Source: Cerioporus squamosus
Lineage: Eukaryota > Basidiomycota > Agaricomycetes > Polyporales > Polyporaceae
DNA: 64,000 nt
Direction: 5' to 3'
Assembly: GCA_022592435.1 (NCBI GenBank)
Contig: JABYQS010000014.1
Span: 390,474-454,473 of the forward strand
Position 1 is the first letter of the stretch; the number at the start of each line of letters is the position of its first letter. Of this stretch, positions 58,188-64,000 are shown one piece after another. The position numbers and the translations under genes are program-made. The notes below the pieces were generated by a model. It ran no database searches, had not been told where the DNA came from, and worked only from the letters and a program-made list of their open reading frames with translations.

Positions 58188-61100
58188 GTGGCCTCTACAG
58201 ACTTCAACTGTAGAAATCTCTTCCACCGATACGACACAACTGACACTCGAGACGTCTGCTGGCTAGAAGACGAACGTCTCTTTCAAGACTGCGACGACCA
58301 ACCGTGTCCTAACCGGTTCAACGAGGTTGCCAAACCTGACAACTGTGCATACCCTCGTCGTCGCTACATTGAACCTGCTTCTGGCCAAGACTGTCGTCCT
58401 CTTACCTCAGGATCAGAAGATCAGTCTGAAGAAGACGATCATCTACCATCACCACAACTCCCTCCTGCTCAATCTCCTGTTCTACCGGTCGAAGAAGTTC
58501 TTCCATCTCCTGAAGTTCTTCCTGTCACTCTCCCATCTCCGTCTCCAGATTCTATTCCTCTCCCTGCACCTTCAGACACTCCCTATCCTACACCGATCCC
58601 ATCCGCTCCACCAACTCCTGTCGTAACACTTCCTGCACTACCACCTCTTCTCGATAACACACCAGAACCGACTGACTACTCGTATCTCTTTGCGATGTCG
58701 GAAGCCGGTCTCGAGAAGACCCTGCCTCAACTCAGAGGTCAGGAAGGATACAAGGAGTGGGCTCGTCAGATGAAGAGTTATCTGATGATGATTGATGCTT
58801 GGGATGTCGTCAGTGGGAGTGTTGCACGTCCTACTCCAGCTGCTGATGGCAGAAATGCCGAAGAAGTGAAGGCCTGGGGAAAGACGGACAATCGGGCGCA
58901 AGGTATCCTCATGTACAAGACTAGTGCTGAGGTGTCCAAGTGCTTCGAAGGGAAGAAGACCGCTAAGGAGATCTGGGACGCCTTGAAGGCTACGTACGAG
59001 AAGTCGGACAACGGGTACTCCTTCTCCCGGTTCGAACATCTTCTCAACTACCCTCGGTTCGACGAGAGCAAGTCAATCGTCGACCAGGTGCAGACCTTCA
59101 TTGGGCTCCTGGATGAGTTAACGGCCAACAGCACGAACACCCTCGCCAACCACATCAAGGTCTTCTGGCTCTTCTCGAAGATGCCTGACTCGTACCGACC
59201 GGCGATCTCCACCATCCTACACACTACCAAGGAGTCTGACCTAACCCTCGAGACGGTCAAGCCCAAGCTCAAGCTTGAGGACTCCTTGCGTGGGACGTCG
59301 ATTGGTCAGGCGCACAAGATCTCGAAGCCGAAGCCGAGACCTAGACCTCCTTGCACCCACTGCGGCAAGGACAACCATGACTCTTCTAACTGCTACAAGA
59401 AGTTCCCGGAGAAGAATCCGCGGAACAAGAAGAAGAGCAAGGACTCTGGCAAGGGTGGTAACGAGGCTGGCAAAGGCAATGGGAATTCGAACGGACATAA
59501 CCATGCGCATACTATCTCTACTATCTCCTCTCTTGTACCTGTAGCGAACATCGCGAACGAGCTCTCCGTTTCTTTCTACAGCGCAGCTGATGCTGCTGAG
59601 GGACGCGTCGAGACAATCTGGCTCATGGATTCTGGTGCATCGTCACATGTCACCGGAATCATGTCTGACTTCACCGACTATCGTGAGTACGCGCAACCTA
59701 AGTACTTCAGGACTGCTCAGGATGGTCAAGCGGGTCAGATTGCCTGTCTCGGTGAAGGTACAATTGTGGGATACTCCCTGGTGGATGGAGAGCGAGTCAA
59801 AGTCACTCTCAATGACGTCTGCTATATCCCTGCAGCGGGCGAGCAGCGACTCTTCTCCACTGGGATGATTGAGCGCAAGGGTTCGTTCATCTATCAAGGT
59901 GATGGACTTATGAGCATTTTCGACTCAAGGCCTAAGGGCCGAGTCACTTCCGGCTCGACGGTTGAGATCAAGGGTCGAAAGGTCCTTCAAGGTACCTATA
60001 TCCCTATGATCAATCTTTATCTCTTCCCTCTCATCGTCGAAGGGAAGAAGAATTCTGGCGATCTTGATGCTGCATCCCGTGTCCTCGACCATGACTTAGT
60101 GCATCGTCGATGGGGTCATCCAGGCAAAGAAGCTGTCAAGCGTCTGCCTGATGCGACCACTGGCATGGACGGCATTGGTCCTCCCTCTGACAAACCCTGC
60201 GAAGGTTGTGCGAAGGGCAAGATGACTCGTCGTCCCTTCCCTCCTTCTGAGAAGCGTGCTACAGTCGTTCTCGCTCTCGTCCACATGGACATTGCAGGAC
60301 CTCTTGGCACATCGATCGGTGGCTTCAACTACTTCTGTGTCTTCGTCGATGACTGCTCCGGTCTGGCTGCCGTTTATGCTCTCAAGCGGAAGTCTGATCA
60401 GGAGGAAGCCTTCAGACAGTTCAAGTCTTGGGCTGAGAACCAGACGGAGCACAAGATCAAGAAAGTACGATCCGATCGAGGGGGGGAGTACATGTCCGAC
60501 TCGTTCCAAGCCATGCTTCGTGAATTTGGGATTGAGCACGATAAGACGATGCCAGGAACGTCTCAGCAGAATGGACGAGCTGAACGCTTCATCCGTACGA
60601 TCTCTGAGAAGGCTCTATGCATGCTCCACTTTGCTGGCCTTTCTCATGGATTCTGGAAGCTCGCTCTTGATGCTGCCGTTCACATCTATAACCGTCAGCC
60701 GATGAGACGACTTAAGTGGGAGTGCCCCATCACCATCTGGACCGGCAGCAAGCCGGACGTCTCCTACTTCCGGGTGTTTGGGTGCAAAGCCTACGTACAC
60801 GTGCAGAAAGACAAACGTCAAGGGAAGCTCGACCAGAAGGCCGTCGAGAGGACGTTTGTGGGCTATGAGCCGGGTTCAAAGGGGTATCGCCTATGGAACC
60901 CGACCACCCGTCAAGTCGAAGTATCTCGCGATGTGATCTTCGATGAGACCGTATTTCCTGCACGTGCGGACACCGGCACTCGTCGAGCTACCCCCGACGA
61001 CAGTCCGTTCCCTGATTACCAGCCACCTGAGGAACCTTCCGACGGTGATGCTGACCTTCCTGTTCCTGATCGTCTCGACGACGATTCAGATGACGCTCCT

Positions 61101-62984
61101 CCTCCCGTTCCTCCTGCAGACCCTGCTCCAGCTCCTCCACCTGCTCCAGAGCCGCAGCAACCGCAGCAGCCTGAGCAACCACCACCTGCTCCTCATCCGC
61201 AAGCTCCTCGTCACCAACGGCGTCGTCATCCACCTGAGGGTGGAAACGCTCCTCCTCGTCGCTCTCCTCGAGAGAACAAGGGGAAGATGCCAGAGCGTCA
61301 CACCAGAGATAACGTCTACGGTGATGAACCTCCCGCTCAAGTAGATGCACGTACGGATAAGGACGGTGATCAGCGTGAAGCAGAAGCAATCCTAGCCTCT
61401 CTCTTCTATTCGCGGTATAAGTCTGGCATTCCTGAGCATCATAAGGACGCCATGGCTTCACCAGATCGTGAGCATTGGATTGCGGCTGAACGTTCGGAGT
61501 ATGAGTCTCTCATGGCGAACAAGACTTGGGTCTTGGTTCCTCGTCCTAAGGACCGATCCGTTGTCTCATGTCGCTGGGTCTATGATCGTAAATCAGACGG
61601 TCGCTACAAAGCACGTCTGGTTGCACGAGGCTTTACGCAAGTCTACGGGAAGGACTACCACGAAACCTTCTCTCCTGTCGCTCGATTCGAGTCTATCCGG
61701 TATCTCTTGGCGCACGCTGCCCTAGAGGACTGGGAGATCGATGCGATGGACGTTAAGACTGCGTTCCTCAACGGGGACTTGGACGAGGAGGTCTACATGG
61801 AACAACCCGAGGGCTGGGTCGTGAAAGGCAAAGAGGACTACGTTTGTCTGCTTAAGAAGGCCATCTACGGTCTTAAGCAAGCCTCTCGCCAATGGAACAA
61901 GAAGATTCACGAATCGCTCATCGGACAGGGATTTGTTCGGACATACTCTGATGCCGGAGTCTATGTATATCGCCGACAAGGGGGGGATTCAGACCCAGAC
62001 CGTGTCACGATCATTGTCCTCTATGTCGACGACCTACTTCTCATGGGTGACAGTCGAGGGCATATCGACAAGGTCAAGAAGGCGCTTGGCAAGCAGTATA
62101 AGATGACGGACTTGGGTCCTATTCAGCGATTCCTTGGTCTTCGTATACGTCGAGATCGTCTCTCACGGACACTTGACATCGACCAGGAAGAGTACATCGA
62201 GGCCATTCTCGAGAACTATCAGATGGCCAGCTGCAAGCCTGCGCGTACTCCTCTCCCTGCTGGTGCAGTTATCGAAGCTGCTACCACAGAAGCACCGGCG
62301 AAGTTGCGTCAGCGTTTCCAGAGCTTGATGGGCAGTCTTCTCTATGCCTGTCTTGGGACGCGACCAGATATCTCGTATGCCATCAACCGTCTGGGCAAGT
62401 ACAGTGCGAACCCTGCCGACGATCACCTTGATAGACTTCTCTATGTCTTACGGTATCTCCGGGGTACATCGCATTATCGCCTACGATATGACGGTGCATC
62501 TAATGCCGGCCTGATCGCGTATTCCGATTCAGACTGGGCAGAAGATCGCGACGATCGGCATTCGCAGACCGCTTTCGTCTTCCTGATGGCAGGAGGTGCC
62601 GTGTCTTGGGCATCTCGACGTCAACAGACCGTCTCTCTCTCGTCCACTGAGGCAGAGTACAAGGCGGCTTCAGACACTGCTCGTCAGATGATGTGGCTTA
62701 GGACGTTTGGCGATGAGTTAGGGGATGACATGGGCTCGGCTACGCCGATGTGCGTCGACAACCATGGTGCTATTCACCTTGCGTTGAACCCAGCCGTCGA
62801 CCGGCGTTGTAAGCACGTCGAGACGCACTACCACTTCGTACGCGAATATGCCGAGACTCCAAACATGGACATCTATGCTATTCCTAGTGAGGAGAATCTG
62901 GCAGATCCGTTGACCAAGAATGCTTCACTGCACGTCATGGAGTACTTCGTGGCAAATTCGGGTCTCGTTACCTCCGCGTCTTGA
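58188..62984 (+). CDS. Copia gag-pol polyprotein, 1598 residues
   Basis: One intact frame. Order: a Pro/Ser-rich N-terminal extension (to about residue 160); gag with the LTR-copia-type LRGQEGYKEWARQMKSYL and a zinc knuckle CTHCGKDNHDSSNC near residue 389; aspartic protease LMDSGASSH with its Asp near 481; integrase zinc domain HRRWGHPG...CEGCAKGK (about 639-675); catalytic D, D and E near residues 701, 763 and 799; reverse transcriptase with MDVKTAFLNGDLDEEVYMEQ and YVDD at about 1279-1282; RNase H with AYSDSDWAEDR and SSTEAEYKAAS. A Pro/Gln-rich hinge (about 960-1050) separates integrase from RT. No frameshift or stop separates gag from pol, as in many fungal copia elements. The long Pro-rich extension before gag is unusual; the true start could be the Met near the gag domain. 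Confidence 0.95.
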   Translation: MASTDFNCRNLFHRYDTTDTRDVCWLEDERLFQDCDDQPCPNRFNEVAKPDNCAYPRRRYIEPASGQDCRPLTSGSEDQSEEDDHLPSPQLPPAQSPVLPVEEVLPSPEVLPVTLPSPSPDSIPLPAPSDTPYPTPIPSAPPTPVVTLPALPPLLDNTPEPTDYSYLFAMSEAGLEKTLPQLRGQEGYKEWARQMKSYLMMIDAWDVVSGSVARPTPAADGRNAEEVKAWGKTDNRAQGILMYKTSAEVSKCFEGKKTAKEIWDALKATYEKSDNGYSFSRFEHLLNYPRFDESKSIVDQVQTFIGLLDELTANSTNTLANHIKVFWLFSKMPDSYRPAISTILHTTKESDLTLETVKPKLKLEDSLRGTSIGQAHKISKPKPRPRPPCTHCGKDNHDSSNCYKKFPEKNPRNKKKSKDSGKGGNEAGKGNGNSNGHNHAHTISTISSLVPVANIANELSVSFYSAADAAEGRVETIWLMDSGASSHVTGIMSDFTDYREYAQPKYFRTAQDGQAGQIACLGEGTIVGYSLVDGERVKVTLNDVCYIPAAGEQRLFSTGMIERKGSFIYQGDGLMSIFDSRPKGRVTSGSTVEIKGRKVLQGTYIPMINLYLFPLIVEGKKNSGDLDAASRVLDHDLVHRRWGHPGKEAVKRLPDATTGMDGIGPPSDKPCEGCAKGKMTRRPFPPSEKRATVVLALVHMDIAGPLGTSIGGFNYFCVFVDDCSGLAAVYALKRKSDQEEAFRQFKSWAENQTEHKIKKVRSDRGGEYMSDSFQAMLREFGIEHDKTMPGTSQQNGRAERFIRTISEKALCMLHFAGLSHGFWKLALDAAVHIYNRQPMRRLKWECPITIWTGSKPDVSYFRVFGCKAYVHVQKDKRQGKLDQKAVERTFVGYEPGSKGYRLWNPTTRQVEVSRDVIFDETVFPARADTGTRRATPDDSPFPDYQPPEEPSDGDADLPVPDRLDDDSDDAPPPVPPADPAPAPPPAPEPQQPQQPEQPPPAPHPQAPRHQRRRHPPEGGNAPPRRSPRENKGKMPERHTRDNVYGDEPPAQVDARTDKDGDQREAEAILASLFYSRYKSGIPEHHKDAMASPDREHWIAAERSEYESLMANKTWVLVPRPKDRSVVSCRWVYDRKSDGRYKARLVARGFTQVYGKDYHETFSPVARFESIRYLLAHAALEDWEIDAMDVKTAFLNGDLDEEVYMEQPEGWVVKGKEDYVCLLKKAIYGLKQASRQWNKKIHESLIGQGFVRTYSDAGVYVYRRQGGDSDPDRVTIIVLYVDDLLLMGDSRGHIDKVKKALGKQYKMTDLGPIQRFLGLRIRRDRLSRTLDIDQEEYIEAILENYQMASCKPARTPLPAGAVIEAATTEAPAKLRQRFQSLMGSLLYACLGTRPDISYAINRLGKYSANPADDHLDRLLYVLRYLRGTSHYRLRYDGASNAGLIAYSDSDWAEDRDDRHSQTAFVFLMAGGAVSWASRRQQTVSLSSTEAEYKAASDTARQMMWLRTFGDELGDDMGSATPMCVDNHGAIHLALNPAVDRRCKHVETHYHFVREYAETPNMDIYAIPSEENLADPLTKNASLHVMEYFVANSGLVTSAS

Positions 62985-62995
62985 ACGAGTGGGAG

Positions 62996-63595
62996 TGTTG
63001 AACTTACTATGGACTATGGACATTAGTTGCGCATTAGGCGCTATGGGCACAGCCTCTTACGATTAGATCTTAGGCTATGCTTCTTCCTTTCCTTTTAGGG
63101 TACGTTGTACGAAACCATGTGGTTACCTGGCTTCTCTTTGTTTCCAGTCCATTCCAGTGCGTTCTGCAACGCTCCGGACCTTTCTAGTTCTTTCTAGATA
63201 TCTCTGGGCTGTACTAGACATGCCCTTGTGACCTCGTATTTGTCGTATCTTCGTCATCCTTCGTCATCGTCTGAGTCATCCCTACTCGTTCTGACTCAGA
63301 CAGCATTATGCTCTCCTTTCTGTCGCTTACTCATGCTACTCCAGACACAGTATATAAGGAGGGACTCTTGGGCTTCGTCTCCTCAGTCTTTTGCTCTACT
63401 GACTGAGGAGTAAGTACTCGCCTACCTATGCTTACTTATGCTTTACTTACAAGTACTTTGTAGCTCGTGTTGTCCACTCGTCTGCTAGGTACTTGTGTCT
63501 ATGCTATCAGTCTTTTGCTCTACTGACTGAGGACTCGTGTTGTCCACTCGTCTGCTAGTCGTTGCGACTTGCCTTCACAGGTTCAGACTTCATCA
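62996..63595 (+). repeat. 3' LTR of the copia element
   Basis: 600 bp, identical by eye to the 5' LTR. It follows the GAGTGGGAG tract at 62987-62995. Confidence 0.9.
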
Positions 63596-64000
63596 CCAGA
63601 CAAGGGGAGATAGTCCAACTCTACTAGCAACAACAGCAGCCAAGTTAACGCGCGTGTCATTTTAGTGACAGACTCACAAACAACGATGGACTCCATCACG
63701 AAGTGGAGCAGAAGCACGAGGACACCGGGTATATCCTCCAGGCAAACGCATCCCTTACCCGCACGTGATTAGCGAGACTCCGCATGAGACGCGCGCACAC
63801 GCTCTTCAAGTGGATTAAAGGCCACTCCGGACACCCCGGGAACGAAGCCGCGGATAGACTCGCAGCTAGCGGGGCAGAGAAACCTGTCGACGACACCATA
63901 TCCCTCACCACCGGCCCCCTTTCGCCATTACTGCGCGAAGCTACGTGCGATCACGCAAAAACTGGCGTACAGGGCAATCCGAACGGTCAAAGACGCTCGC
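63596..64000 (+). pseudogene. Decayed non-LTR retrotransposon fragment (RNase H)
   Basis: Short pieces in changing frames match a LINE RNase H: ILVTDSQTTMDSITKW near 63660, GYILQANASL near 63730 and [20 protein letters not shown] near 63810-63870. The last is the conserved His loop. Stops and frame changes separate them, and the fragment runs off the window. It differs from the RNase H of the large LINE and lies on the other strand. Confidence 0.75.

Larger units (their letters stand above)
57066..63595 (+). mobile_element. Copia-superfamily LTR retrotransposon, structurally intact
   Basis: Two 600-bp LTRs (57066-57665 and 62996-63595), identical by eye, start TGTTGA and end TCATCA. Between them are a primer-binding site, a 0.5-kb leader, one gag-pol ORF of 1598 codons and a GAGTGGGAG polypurine tract directly before the 3' LTR. 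Domain order protease-integrase-RT-RNase H is copia type. Identical LTRs and an unbroken ORF mean recent insertion and possible activity. No target-site duplication: the flanks are ATACA and CCAGA. Confidence 0.93.

Overview
The window is nuclear DNA of a filamentous basidiomycete, most likely an Agaricomycete and perhaps a polypore. The case rests on GC-rich genes cut by many 40-70 nt GT-AG introns with CTRAY-like branch sites, on a gene set shared with wood-rot fungi, and on fungal transposon families. No rRNA, tRNA or CRISPR array was found. Exon coordinates were derived by hand from splice signals and reading phase; for most genes the summed exon lengths close in frame.

Host genes, left to right: 3' part of the 5'-3' exoribonuclease XRN1 (1-2916, +); S33 proline-iminopeptidase-type hydrolase (3096-4125, -); 52-residue secreted peptide (5127-5349, +); seven-helix membrane protein (6775-8030, +); alpha/beta hydrolase (8532-9425, -) divergent from a Methyltransf_16-type methyltransferase (9716-10815, +); PEBP-like protein with a signal peptide and GPI-type tail (10926-11870, -); TauD/TfdA dioxygenase (23905-26191, +); NsdD/SUB-1-like GATA factor (27014-29354, -) with 5.3 kb of gene-free upstream DNA; two tandem paralogues of a small Tyr/Ser/Asn-rich protein (34719-35088 and 35605-35953, -); Kv-beta-type aldo-keto reductase with 13 exons (36643-38499, +); PX-PB1 protein (42392-45488, +); Arp10-like actin-related protein (46165-48291, -) divergent from a Nup49/Nup58-type FG nucleoporin (48596-50412, +). 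None of these forms an obvious pathway cluster.

Mobile DNA makes up roughly a third of the window. (1) A very long (10.5 kb) minus-strand non-LTR retrotransposon (12865-23365) carries a gag-like ORF1, an endonuclease-RT-RNase H ORF2, a possible third ORF, a 17-nt poly(A) tail seen as a T run, and a 14-bp target-site duplication; both main ORFs have one frame break. (2) A nested stack at 50642-53526: a 465-bp hAT-type MITE lies next to a TIR element with 6-bp TSDs, which was invaded by a hAT element (8-bp TSD), whose transposase intron was in turn invaded by a 274-bp TA-flanked MITE. (3) A copia LTR retrotransposon (57066-63595) has two 600-bp LTRs identical by eye, one intact 1598-codon gag-pol ORF and a primer site matching the anticodon arm of initiator tRNA-Met, but no TSD; its left flank is a truncated small ORF and its right flank a decayed RNase H fragment. 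A separate 128-bp inverted-repeat element lies at 39208-39335.

The clearest points for follow-up are the insertion order of the nested transposons, the long LINE with its possible extra ORF, the copia element without TSD, the tandem small-protein paralogues (one with a GC-AG intron), and the long regulatory region upstream of the GATA factor.
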